Part shown: one piece after another, positions 39,614-47,632 of the stretch
Layout: every line of letters starts with the position of its first letter
How positions within the stretch are numbered: position 1 is the stretch's first letter
Assembly (NCBI RefSeq): GCF_001045465.1
Contig: NZ_LFND01000001.1
Span: 248,001-312,000 of the forward strand
DNA length: 64,000 nt
Direction: 5' to 3'
Source: Chryseobacterium angstadtii
GTDB lineage: Bacteria > Bacteroidota > Bacteroidia > Flavobacteriales > Weeksellaceae
The notes under the pieces: model-generated
Told to the model about the DNA's origin: nothing
Databases searched by the model: none
The model's input: only the letters and a program-made list of their open reading frames with translations
Program-made: the position numbers and the translations under genes

Positions 39614-40033
39614 TTTTTTACCACAAAAGGCACAAAAGTTTTTGACACTTTAGTTTTCAGTTTAAAATCCTACTGCAAAAAAGTACACTGAGGTTTTATA
39701 AAAAATCAAAGATTTTATTTGGTATGATAAAAAAGATCTGCGTAAGCCGCTCAATCTGCGCGAGCTTAAAAAATCATTTGATTTTATCTTCACTCTTCTT
39801 ATCATCTTCATTCTTCTTAATGGTTCAAAAATATTTGAATAAACATCTGTGTTCCTCTGCGTATTCCGTGGTTAAAAAAGAATATTCTCAACTACAAAAG
39901 GCACAAAAGTTTTTTGACACTTTAGTTATTTAAAGTGCATTGAACATTGACATAGAAGGGTACCTGAATTAAACAAGTATATATTCTAGGTATTCTTTAT
40001 GCTTTTGTAGATTTTTAAAGATTAAAACTGAAC
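39614..40033. repeat. Intergenic region with a 36-base direct repeat and decayed repeats
   Basis: The stretch CACAAAAGGCACAAAAGTTT plus TTGACACTTTAGTT occurs at 39621-39656 and again, slightly varied, at 39892-39927. Between them lie fragments such as TCTGCGTAAGCCGCTCAATC and TGCGTATTCCGTGGTTAAA, low-information repeats typical between genes in this group. I see no real gene. Confidence 0.6.
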
Positions 40034-40402
40034 TTAAAAAACCGGTGGTTTGAAAATGTGTTTCAGAAACAGAAAAGAATATGCTGTTTCATAGAGAAAA
40101 TTAAAATTCAGAGAAAGAGGTTTCTCCGTTTTCAGAATAGCCGTAATTTCCGGAAGGGTGCAGTGATCAAGAATCTTCTGTCCGGAACTTTTGGTTTTGT
40201 TTAATGGGATGGAATCTGAATCGTTGGTTTTGGCCAGTTCTTTACTCAAATAGCACCTTCCGTTACAGTGAAGCTCGGGTTTTGCTTTATTGACGCAAAG
40301 AACGGTAGAAATATAGGTATAATTTACAGCATACTCCATTAATGGAATCAGAGGTCTGAATACCATGTAAATCGTGAGGAATATGCTGCAAATTAAATTC
40401 AT
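40034..40402 (-). CDS. Small Cys-containing protein, paralogue of the gene at 42385
   Basis: A 122-residue protein with an N-terminal hydrophobic segment (~1-22) that is either a signal peptide or an anchor. It shares with the 42385 product the pattern RPxxPLxxYAVNYxYI, then LCxN, HCNGRCYLSKELAKT: three cysteines in a C-x8-9-C-x3-C arrangement followed by KELAKT. The remainder is divergent and ends in an aromatic, Pro-containing tail (FKPPVF / FHPPLV). I do not know the family. It starts 3 bases after the superoxide dismutase gene, so a metal or redox role is possible. Confidence 0.72.
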   Translation of the reverse strand: MNLICSIFLTIYMVFRPLIPLMEYAVNYTYISTVLCVNKAKPELHCNGRCYLSKELAKTNDSDSIPLNKTKSSGQKILDHCTLPEITAILKTEKPLSLNFNFLYETAYSFLFLKHIFKPPVF

Positions 40403-40405
40403 CTG

Positions 40406-41080
40406 TTATTTTTTGCTTACCGCTTCATCATATCTTCTGCTTACCTCTTTCCAGTTGAGTACATTCCAGATGGCTGTAAGATAATCTGCTCTCTTGTTCT
40501 GATATTTCAGGTAATATGCATGTTCCCAAACATCAATTCCTAAAATCGGGGTTCCTTTTTCTTCTACTACATCCATCAGCGGATTGTCCTGATTAGGGGT
40601 AGAAGACACGAACAGCTTTCCGTTTTTATCTACCGAAAGCCATGCCCATCCTGAACCAAAACGGTCTGCTCCTGCTTTACTGATCTTTTCTTTGAACGCG
40701 TCCATGCTGCCAAATGTTTCATTGATCGCTTTAGCCAGTTTTTCAGAAGGCTGGGTGTTTTTTACCGGAGTCATTACCGTCCAGAAAAGCTCGTGGTTGT
40801 AATGCCCTCCCGCATTGTTTCTCACCGCCGGGCTCAATTTCGAAACTCCTGAAAGAATCTGAAACAGGGTCTGCTTTTCCTGTGGTGTTCCGGCAATGGC
40901 TTTATTCAAATTCGCAACATAAGCCGCCGCGTGTTTTGAATAGTGAATTTCCATGGTCTGTGCATCTACTGAACCTTCCAGCGCATTGTATGCATACGGA
41001 AGCGGAGTCTGCTTAAACTGTGCAAAAGCAAACTGTGCAGTAAATACCGCGCTTAAAGCTGCTATTTTCAAAATCTTCAT
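40406..41080 (-). CDS. Exported Fe/Mn superoxide dismutase
   Basis: Disproportionates superoxide. The 224-residue protein has a cleavable signal peptide ([20 protein letters not shown]), unusual since most Fe/Mn SODs are cytoplasmic. Metal ligands are present: His in [12 protein letters not shown], His in [13 protein letters not shown], Asp and His in [14 protein letters not shown]. The domain end is [13 protein letters not shown]. Metal preference (Fe versus Mn) is not decided from sequence. In an operon with a small Cys-containing protein, next to SCO/YHS/MbnP genes, pointing to periplasmic redox defence. Confidence 0.93.
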   Translation of the reverse strand: MKILKIAALSAVFTAQFAFAQFKQTPLPYAYNALEGSVDAQTMEIHYSKHAAAYVANLNKAIAGTPQEKQTLFQILSGVSKLSPAVRNNAGGHYNHELFWTVMTPVKNTQPSEKLAKAINETFGSMDAFKEKISKAGADRFGSGWAWLSVDKNGKLFVSSTPNQDNPLMDVVEEKGTPILGIDVWEHAYYLKYQNKRADYLTAIWNVLNWKEVSRRYDEAVSKK

Positions 41081-41284
41081 AACGTTTTGTTTTTATGGTT
41101 TAACAATATTTTTTACTTACAGAAAGGAAGATGGAAGATGGATACAGAAAGTTATTTCAATCTGAAAACCACTCTGCTTCTTTATTACGACTTCATCTGA
41201 TTTCTTATTTCTTTCAACATAATAACCATCATTCATTATAACCTCATCATTAACTTTCCTCATCCATCTTCAGACTTCCTTACT
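41081..41284. other. Intergenic spacer with GGAAGATGGAAG microrepeats
   Basis: Contains AGGAAGATGGAAGATGGA at ~41124-41141 and the reverse-complement type TCCATCTTCAGACTTCC at ~41262. Degenerate repeats of this kind are common in the group. No gene seen. Confidence 0.55.
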
Positions 41285-41968
41285 TTATTTCAATAATTTC
41301 TTGATATCCTCAATCAGGATTTCCCGGTCCGGATGGTATTTTCCATTTAACTTCGGGGTCTTTCCTTCCGGATCTTCATAATTCAACCCTGAATAATACA
41401 GGATCGGCATATTATCTTTATTGTATCTGCAGCGGATGTTCCCTTCTTTGTCTACAAGGGCAATCATTCCGCTGTGGTTAAGACTTTCGCTTTCGTCTTC
41501 CTTATCGCCTACATAAATATTGAACTGGTCGGCCAGCTTTCCGATATAATCTCTGTCTCCGGTAAGAAAATGCCAGTCCGGGGATTTTGCGCCTACCCTT
41601 TTAGCATGTTCTTTTAAGGCCGCAGGTGTATCATTTTCCGGATCAATACTTATGGAAACAATCCCGAATTCCGGGCTGTTCACCTCATCTTCAATAAATC
41701 TCATATTACGGTTCATTACCGGACAAATAGTAGGACATCTGCTGAAGAAAAACTCTACCAGATATACTTTCCCCAGCATATCTTTATTGGTGATCTTTTT
41801 ATTATTCTGGTCGGTCAGTTCAAAATCGGGAACCTTCATTACCGTATACAGGTTCTTTTTAAAATATCCCATTCCTATGCCTATCCCCAGAAACAACAAG
41901 GCAAAAATCGCAATCGGAATGATTACTTTTTTTTTGGTTTCGGTTTGGGCTTTATTATTTTTGGACAT
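41285..41968 (-). CDS. SCO1/SenC/PrrC family copper chaperone-like protein
   Basis: A 227-residue membrane-anchored thioredoxin-fold protein: one helix (~15-34) and a periplasmic domain with the copper motif SRCPTICP (C78, C82) and the distal His (H165 in SLNHSGMIALVD). SCO proteins deliver Cu to the CuA site of cytochrome oxidase or act as thiol reductases. I chose the ATG at 41968; one at 41995 would overlap the YHS gene by 41 rather than 14 bases. The overlap with the YHS lipoprotein gene indicates co-translation. Confidence 0.9.
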   Translation of the reverse strand: MSKNNKAQTETKKKVIIPIAIFALLFLGIGIGMGYFKKNLYTVMKVPDFELTDQNNKKITNKDMLGKVYLVEFFFSRCPTICPVMNRNMRFIEDEVNSPEFGIVSISIDPENDTPAALKEHAKRVGAKSPDWHFLTGDRDYIGKLADQFNIYVGDKEDESESLNHSGMIALVDKEGNIRCRYNKDNMPILYYSGLNYEDPEGKTPKLNGKYHPDREILIEDIKKLLK

Positions 41969-42230
41969 ATTTTTCAGGATTTCTTTTGAACTCATCTTTA
42001 CATAAGCTACTGCAAAAACCGTACGTTTTATTTTTATAAACCACCGTATCCTTCATATCATCTTCTGTTTTCATATGACAGATAGGGTCTTCCGCATTGG
42101 CAAATTTGACTTTCTTTACATTCGATTTTGAAGATACAGAGCTCTTTTTATGTTTTACCTTAGGGGTTTCCTGTGCACAGGCGAATAATGAAACTGACAA
42201 GAATGCAGTTAAAATAATTTTTGATTTCAT
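41955..42230 (-). CDS. YHS-domain lipoprotein
   Basis: A 91-residue lipoprotein (signal to VSLFAC, C18) with a Lys/Ser linker and a YHS metal-binding domain: DPICHMKTEDD at the start and YGFCSSLCKDEFKRNPEKY at the end, with cysteines in a C...C-x3-C pattern. YHS domains occur in copper and other metal trafficking proteins. It is translationally coupled to the SCO gene, suggesting that it passes or buffers copper for SCO. It has its own promoter at 42286. Confidence 0.88.
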   Translation of the reverse strand: MKSKIILTAFLSVSLFACAQETPKVKHKKSSVSSKSNVKKVKFANAEDPICHMKTEDDMKDTVVYKNKTYGFCSSLCKDEFKRNPEKYVQK

Positions 42231-42285
42231 TTTAATTTTAAATTGAAATTGATTGTATTATGAATGTGTCAATTAATCTTTAACC

Positions 42286-42312
42286 CAAAGATAACCGCCG
42301 TTTTCATTGCAA
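42286..42312 (-). promoter_or_regulatory. Promoter of the YHS-SCO operon
   Basis: Minus strand TTG (42310-42312), 16-base spacer, TATCTTTG (42286-42293); leader of about 50 bases. Confidence 0.6.
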
Positions 42313-42384
42313 CCTTGAAAACAAAGTTGAACAACAAAGCGCGAAGACATCTTGAGAAAAAACTAAAAGAATAGTTAAGGAATA

Positions 42385-42747
42385 TTAAACTAAAGGAGGA
42401 TGAAATATCCTGGAGAAATAGTCTGAAGTATGATGAATGGTATACTCTGAATGCATGATCTGAGCTTCCGCATCAGAATCTTTCAGGATAAAAGATAAAA
42501 GAGTATCGCCGGAAACAAAAACATCCAGTACGGATATTTTGATGACCTGGGAATTGTTGGTCTGCTTTTCTGTTTTCGCCAGTTCTTTCCCTATATAACA
42601 CTTTCCTTTACACGTAGACTGAGGTACATTTCTGTTTTCACAAAGGTTTTTTACAATATAATCATAGTTCACGGCATAATTAACCAATGGCAAAACAGGG
42701 CGTAATGCAATGGTGAAGATGATGAATATGGAAATAAAAAATCTCAA
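42385..42747 (-). CDS. Small Cys-containing protein, paralogue of the gene at 40034
   Basis: A 120-residue protein with an N-terminal hydrophobic segment (FFISIFIIFTIALRPVLPLV) and the motif CENRNVPQSTCKGKCYIGKE, i.e. three cysteines spaced as in the 40034 product, followed by KELAKTEKQ. The C-terminal half is Ser/His/Asp-rich. Family unknown; the conserved Cys pattern suggests metal or thiol chemistry in the envelope. It is monocistronic with a consensus -7 box 17 bases upstream. Confidence 0.72.
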   Translation of the reverse strand: MRFFISIFIIFTIALRPVLPLVNYAVNYDYIVKNLCENRNVPQSTCKGKCYIGKELAKTEKQTNNSQVIKISVLDVFVSGDTLLSFILKDSDAEAQIMHSEYTIHHTSDYFSRIFHPPLV

Positions 42748-42764
42748 TGATCAGTTCTGTTGTA

Positions 42765-42772
42765 CAAATATA
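42765..42772 (-). promoter_or_regulatory. -7 element of the gene at 42385
   Basis: TATATTTG on the minus strand, an exact match, 17 bases before the ATG. Confidence 0.6.
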
Positions 42773-42890
42773 CTACTCAAATTGGGTTTATATCTTATTT
42801 TATGATGAATGTCATTGATTATTTTTAATGGGGTGTTTTGTTTTCTTGTGGAGGTTTTTGTTGTGATAAAAGTGGAGAGGTTAGAGTTTA

Positions 42891-43240
42891 TTAATCGCAA
42901 GGGCGCAAGAAATATGACAAAAAGCTGTTTTTAAAGCGCCAGGATTTTATCTCCGATAAAATTTTATAGTGCTGAGTATGTGGTGTTTTTTTTATTTCCT
43001 TACTGGGTGTTCGAGCTTTGGGGATTTTTCATAAAAAACCTCATAGGTTTAGTCATAATTATTCTAAAACAGGATTATGGTTATTAATCGCAACAGCAAG
43101 AAATATGACAAAAAGCTGTTTTTAAGGCGCGAGGATTTTATCTCCGATAAAATTTTATAGTGCTGAGTATGTGGTGTTTTTTTTATTTCCTTACTGGGTG
43201 TACAAGCTTGGGGATTTTTCATAAAAAACCTCATAGGTTT
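42891..43240. repeat. Imperfect tandem duplication of about 160 bases
   Basis: The segment 42891-43050 recurs at 43084-43240 with few differences (shared stretches include GACAAAAAGCTGTTTTTAA and ATTTTATCTCCGATAAAATT); the starts are 193 bases apart. The second copy runs into a complete palindrome at 43227-43257, whereas the first keeps only the left arm. No coding potential seen. The whole 626-base gap 42748-43373 holds no gene. Confidence 0.85.
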
Positions 43241-43257
43241 TGGAAACCTATGAGGTT
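43227..43257. repeat. REP-like palindrome at the end of the tandem repeat
   Basis: AACCTCATAGGTTT / AAACCTATGAGGTT, perfect 14-bp stem with TGG loop. The core AGGTTTTGGAAACCT is similar to that at 26955. Confidence 0.7.
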
Positions 43258-43373
43258 GGGTGGGTTGTAATTATTTTAAAACGGATATAATATTAATATT
43301 GATTATGTATCACTTTTAGCTGCTACCTAACACCTATCATCTGCAACCTATTTACCTGCTACCTGCTCCCCTA

Positions 43374-45335
43374 TCAAAACTTCATCCTTTGAATCCTCAC
43401 AGCATTCAGGATAGCCAGCAAAGCAACTCCTACATCAGCAAATACAGCTTCCCACATGGTAGCCAATCCTCCGGCTCCCAGGACTAAAACAACTGCTTTT
43501 ACAGCAAAGGCCAAAATAATGTTCTGCCATACTATTTTTTTAGTCTGCTTTCCAATATTGATCGCCATTGGTATTTTACTTGGTTTGTCATCCTGGATCA
43601 CAACGTCTGCCGTTTCAATCGTGGCATCGCTACCGAGACCTCCCATGGCAATTCCTACGTCGCTGAGAGCAACTACAGGAGCATCATTTACACCATCTCC
43701 AACAAAGGCTACGGTTTCTTTTTTAGCTTTGATCTCTTTTACTTTATTCACTTTATCTTCCGGCAGTAAGTCCCCGAAAGCACTGTCTATACCCAGCTGG
43801 TCTGCCACATATTTCACCACAGTTCCTTTGTCACCGCTCAGCATGGTTGCTTTTACGCCCATTCTGTGAAGATTATCAACGGTTTCTTTGGCATCGCTTT
43901 TTATACTGTCTGCAATGGTGATGTAGCCCGCAAATTTCTTATCATACGCCACAGCAATAAGGGTATAAACAATATTGGAATGGTTGGTATCGTAACTGAT
44001 ATTGAATTTATCCATCAGCTTAAAGTTACCGACCAGTAATTCTTTTCCATCAACTGAAGCTTTTAGACCATGTCCGGCAATTTCTTCTACGTCTTCCAAT
44101 GGAATGGAATGATCTATTTCGCCTGCATAATTGTGGATGGCAGTTGCTACAGGGTGTGTACTTTTACTTTCAAGGGCATTGACCAGCTTCAGAATTTCTT
44201 CTTTACTGAATCCCGGCTGAATGTTTACTTCCTGTACTTTGAATACGCCTTCTGTCATGGTTCCGGTTTTATCCATTACCACATTTTGTATTTCTGCAAT
44301 ACTGTCCAGAAAATTACTTCCTTTGAACAGAATTCCGTTCCGGCTTGCGGCTCCAATTCCTCCGAAATATCCCAGCGGAATAGAAATTACCAGTGCACAC
44401 GGGCATGAAATTACCAGGAAGATTAATGCTCTGTACAGCCAATCTCTAAACTGATAGTCGCTGACAAAGAAATAAGGTAAAAGACAGATTCCTATGGCCA
44501 GAAAAACAACAATCGGGGTGTACACTTTTGCAAATTTTCTGATGAACAGTTCAGTCGGAGCTTTTTGGGCGGTCGCATTTTGTACCAGCTCCAAAATTTT
44601 ACTCAATTTACTGTCTTCATAGGCAGTGTTCACCTTCACAAGGGCAATGCTGTTCATATTGATCATTCCTGCCAGTACGGCTTCGCCTTTTGATTTGGTA
44701 TCCGGTTTACTTTCTCCGGTGAGCGCTGCGGTATTGAATGAAGCAGATGCTGTGATCAATTCGCCGTCCAGCGCCAATTTTTCTCCCGGTTTAAGCTGGA
44801 TAATATCACCAATTTTGGCTTCTTTTGCTTTTATGGTTTTGGGCTGGCTTCCATCAATTATCGTTACCTCATCTGGTCGCTGATCCAGCAATGCTTTGAT
44901 GTTTCCTTTTGCTCTTGAAACAGCCATTCCCTGGAATACTTCACCTACCGAATAGAAAAGCATTACCGCAACTCCTTCCGGATACTCTCCGATTATAAAT
45001 GCGCCTACCGTAGCAATTCCCATCAGGAAAAATTCGGAAAATACATCTCCTTTTATAATGCTTTCATAGGCTTCTTTTAAAACAGGAAGCCCTACAGGAG
45101 CGTATGCCGCCAGATACCAGACTAAACGTACCCAGCCTGTAAACCATTCTGTTTTTATATAATTATCCAGTGCTATTCCTATGAGCAACAGCGCGAAAGA
45201 TATAAGGGCAGGAAGAAACATCTGGAAAACCGTTTTATCCCCGGCATCATGAGAATGATCGTGATCGTGCCCGTCATTTTCGGAATGAACATGTTTGTCC
45301 TGTTCTTTTGGTTTTGTACTACAACATTCTTCCAT
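43374..45335 (-). CDS. zntA: Zn/Cd/Co-type heavy-metal P1B ATPase
   Basis: ATP-driven export of divalent metal ions across the inner membrane. The 653-residue protein has a His/Asp-rich N-terminal tail with a CC pair (MEECCSTK, then HSENDGHDHDHSHD) in place of a folded metal-binding domain, the membrane CPC motif (C311-P-C313), phosphorylation site D355 in DKTGTMTEG, the THP motif (H394) and the hinge VGDGVNDAPVVALSDVG. CPC with a His-rich tail and the surrounding efflux operon suggest Zn2+/Cd2+. Preceded by the same operator palindrome as the czc operon, so it also has its own promoter. Confidence 0.93.
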   Translation of the reverse strand: MEECCSTKPKEQDKHVHSENDGHDHDHSHDAGDKTVFQMFLPALISFALLLIGIALDNYIKTEWFTGWVRLVWYLAAYAPVGLPVLKEAYESIIKGDVFSEFFLMGIATVGAFIIGEYPEGVAVMLFYSVGEVFQGMAVSRAKGNIKALLDQRPDEVTIIDGSQPKTIKAKEAKIGDIIQLKPGEKLALDGELITASASFNTAALTGESKPDTKSKGEAVLAGMINMNSIALVKVNTAYEDSKLSKILELVQNATAQKAPTELFIRKFAKVYTPIVVFLAIGICLLPYFFVSDYQFRDWLYRALIFLVISCPCALVISIPLGYFGGIGAASRNGILFKGSNFLDSIAEIQNVVMDKTGTMTEGVFKVQEVNIQPGFSKEEILKLVNALESKSTHPVATAIHNYAGEIDHSIPLEDVEEIAGHGLKASVDGKELLVGNFKLMDKFNISYDTNHSNIVYTLIAVAYDKKFAGYITIADSIKSDAKETVDNLHRMGVKATMLSGDKGTVVKYVADQLGIDSAFGDLLPEDKVNKVKEIKAKKETVAFVGDGVNDAPVVALSDVGIAMGGLGSDATIETADVVIQDDKPSKIPMAINIGKQTKKIVWQNIILAFAVKAVVLVLGAGGLATMWEAVFADVGVALLAILNAVRIQRMKF

Positions 45336-45351
45336 AACTAATATTTTTATG

Positions 45352-45387
45352 TAAAATTAGGGTTATACTCAATGCAATGCTATTGCA
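45352..45387 (-). promoter_or_regulatory. Promoter and metal-operator candidate of the zinc ATPase gene
   Basis: Minus strand: palindrome TGCAAT-AGC-ATTGCA (45373-45387, preceded by TT), 13-base spacer, -7 box TAATTTTA (45352-45359; one base off consensus). The layout is identical to the one at 54083-54118. It overlaps the last codons of the Fur-family gene. Confidence 0.6.
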
Positions 45388-45799
45388 AACCTTCGAGGCA
45401 GTTCTCACAGATTCCTTTGGCGAAGAGCCTTATTTCATCTATCCTGAAATTGGTCTGTATGTTTTCCGGAAAAGAAATATCTTCTCTGCAGGTAGTTTGT
45501 TTGCATATTTTACAGTAAAAATGCAGATGCCAGTCTTTATGTGTTTTTTCGTTACAATCGTCCTCGCATAATTTATATTTTGTAGTTGCATTTTCCTGGA
45601 TGCTGTGTACAATTCCTTTTTCTTCAAAAGTTTTCAGGGTACGGTAGATGGTGGTTCTGTCTGCATTATCAAAATAATTTTCAACTTCTGAAAGAGACAG
45701 CGCCGCATCCTGTGTACTTAGAAAATCATACACGAGAATTCTCATGCTCGTAGGTTTGGTGTTTTTGCCTATGAGCTTGTTTTCTATATCTTTTTTCAT
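45380..45799 (-). CDS. Fur family metalloregulator
   Basis: A 139-residue regulator: winged helix (~10-85; TSMRILVYDFLSTQDAALSL, DRTTIYRTLKTFEEKGIVHS) and a dimerisation/metal part with HKDWHLHFYCKICKQTTC and a C-terminal ICENC pair, which fits a structural Cys4 zinc site plus a His-rich sensory site. Placed between czcD and the P-type ATPase in a metal efflux operon, it more likely senses zinc or a related ion than iron or peroxide. The palindrome TTTGCAATNNCATTGCA before czcA and the ATPase is its candidate operator. Classical Fur proteins repress with bound metal, which would be the wrong sense for efflux, so its mode is open. Confidence 0.9.
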   Translation of the reverse strand: MKKDIENKLIGKNTKPTSMRILVYDFLSTQDAALSLSEVENYFDNADRTTIYRTLKTFEEKGIVHSIQENATTKYKLCEDDCNEKTHKDWHLHFYCKICKQTTCREDISFPENIQTNFRIDEIRLFAKGICENCLEGLQ

Positions 45800-45812
45800 T
45801 TTTAATTACAAT

Positions 45813-46709
45813 TTAAAGATGAACTTCTTTTTCTTCATAGCCTTCTTCTTCTATCTGAAATGTGGTATGATGAATTTTGAAATTTTCCATGCTTGTTTCC
45901 GTTAAGGTTTTCAGCAATTGATTCTGAGCTGTTCCCTGTTCTCTGACAACATGCGCGCTCATCGCGTTCACACTGGATGTAAGCGACCACACATGAAGAT
46001 CATGAACATCTTTCACTCCCGGAATTCCTTCCAAGTATTTACGCAACTCATGAATATCTACATCTTTTGGCGTTCCTTCCAGCAAAACGTTAATAGCCTC
46101 TTTCAGTAAACGCCATGTTCTTGGGAAAATCAGAAGGCCAATCGCAGCAGAAATAATCGGATCTGCATAATACCAACCTGTTGTGAGCATAATAACTCCC
46201 GCAATCATTACGCCTATTGAAGTAAGCATATCGGAAAGCACTTCGAAGTACGCCCCTTTCATATTGAGACTTCCTTCAGAATCTTTTCTAAGGATCATCA
46301 TTCCGATAATATTGACGATAAGTCCGATACCGGCTACGATAAGCATAGTTTTACTCTGTACTTCCGGTGGGTTTTTGAACCGTTGAAAAGCTTCATAAAG
46401 TACATAAATGGAAATCCCTAACAATATAACGGCATTAATTACTGCTGCCAGGATCTCTGTTCTGTAGTACCCGAATGTTTTTCCGGCATCCGCTTTCCGC
46501 TCTCCTATTTTGATGGCGATGAATGCCAAAAGCAACCCGACAACATCGGTGAGCATATGGGCGGCATCTGCGAGAAGTGCGAGGCTCTGCGTGACAATCC
46601 CGCCAATCACCTCAGCAATCATATACGTTCCACTTAAAAGAAGGACAAAAAGCAGATTCTTTTTGTGCCTGCTTGCCGGTGAAGCGGTCTGTATTTTTAT
46701 TTCTTCCAT
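45813..46709 (-). CDS. czcD: Cation diffusion facilitator (CzcD-like) metal exporter
   Basis: Proton-coupled Zn2+/Co2+/Cd2+ exporter of the inner membrane. The 298-residue protein has six helices and a cytoplasmic C-terminal domain; the transport-site motifs are HMLTD in helix 2 (ALLADAAHMLTDVVGLLL) and EVLSD in helix 5 (AYFEVLSDMLTSIGVMIAG), and the C-terminal domain has GVKDVHDLHVWSLTS. Acts with the RND pump and P-type ATPase encoded in the same operon. Only 13 bases separate it from the Fur-family gene. Confidence 0.94.
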   Translation of the reverse strand: MEEIKIQTASPASRHKKNLLFVLLLSGTYMIAEVIGGIVTQSLALLADAAHMLTDVVGLLLAFIAIKIGERKADAGKTFGYYRTEILAAVINAVILLGISIYVLYEAFQRFKNPPEVQSKTMLIVAGIGLIVNIIGMMILRKDSEGSLNMKGAYFEVLSDMLTSIGVMIAGVIMLTTGWYYADPIISAAIGLLIFPRTWRLLKEAINVLLEGTPKDVDIHELRKYLEGIPGVKDVHDLHVWSLTSSVNAMSAHVVREQGTAQNQLLKTLTETSMENFKIHHTTFQIEEEGYEEKEVHL

Positions 46710-46729
46710 GTTTTTTAAATTTTAATGAA

Positions 46730-47611
46730 TTACATTTCGTAATACAGAGAATTCTCTTTTTTCACAGGGACATTCTCATCTCCCGTCATTTGTTTAATAT
46801 TAATTTCTATGGTCTGTGCCAACGAGGTCACAGGGGTATCAACAGGGCCGTTTTCAAATGGATCCTGCATAATGATGGATGTTTTTTCTATGGCAAGGAA
46901 CATCACAGGAACAAGGAAAGTAATGATGATTTCAACTGCCAGCTGTCCATCATCCAATCCAAACGGAAGTATGGCAGCAAACACGTAGATCAATGTATGC
47001 AGCAGAATACTGTAAGATCTTGGAAAAACAGTATTTTTCAACCTTTCACATTTTCCCATGCTGTCGCATAGCCTGGTAATGATATCATTCAGCTGCATTT
47101 GCTGAAAATCCGTCAGTCCGCATGCTGCTCCCGTATCTCTGAGCTGTCGGGAATGAGCATCCAAAAGTGCATTCGGAATATTGGCGGCTTTGATGTGATG
47201 CTCATCCAGATATTTCTGAACCCTGTCTGAGAAAGGCTGCCTTCTTAAAGATTCACCAAGAGCATAGGTCCAGATGATCTGTCTTTCTGCAAATTCCTTT
47301 ATGATCCTGTCTTCCCCGGCAGGAAAAAACTGTATAACCAATCTGATCAATGTTCTCGAATCATTCACTATGGCTCCCCAAACGGTTCTGGCTTCCCACC
47401 ATCTTTCATAAGACTGAGACGTTCTGAAAGCCAGCAACAGAGATACCGCTGTTCCTAAAAGTGCCGGAATATTGAGGGGAAGGGAAATTTTCCGGAACCA
47501 CGGGAGGAGATCTAACAGCCCTATGGACACGGCAAATATTCCCATATACAGGATCTGGGTTTTTATTTCACGGATGAAATACCAGATGGATATTTTTTTG
47601 TTTAACAGCAT
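46730..47611 (-). CDS. Bestrophin family ion channel protein
   Basis: A 293-residue membrane protein of the bestrophin family, pentameric anion or (in bacterial members) sodium-selective channels. Features: four helices, LLAFRTSQSYERWWEARTVWG after helix 2, and the cytoplasmic acidic segment IIMQDPFENGPVDTP, which corresponds to the calcium-clasp region of animal bestrophins. Its presence inside a zinc efflux operon is noteworthy; it might balance charge or carry ions during metal stress, which is conjecture. Confidence 0.9.
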   Translation of the reverse strand: MLLNKKISIWYFIREIKTQILYMGIFAVSIGLLDLLPWFRKISLPLNIPALLGTAVSLLLAFRTSQSYERWWEARTVWGAIVNDSRTLIRLVIQFFPAGEDRIIKEFAERQIIWTYALGESLRRQPFSDRVQKYLDEHHIKAANIPNALLDAHSRQLRDTGAACGLTDFQQMQLNDIITRLCDSMGKCERLKNTVFPRSYSILLHTLIYVFAAILPFGLDDGQLAVEIIITFLVPVMFLAIEKTSIIMQDPFENGPVDTPVTSLAQTIEINIKQMTGDENVPVKKENSLYYEM

Positions 47612-47632
47612 AGCTCGAATTTTTATCAGATT

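Noticed and set aside
39724..39933. Short plus-strand frame in the gap upstream of the MbnP operon
   Set aside because: It is made of decayed intergenic repeats (TCTGCGTAAGCC..., CACAAAAGGCAC...), with no recognisable domain or promoter.
42891..43257. CRISPR array
   Set aside because: There are only two long, nearly identical copies and no short repeats with unique spacers, and no cas genes are present.
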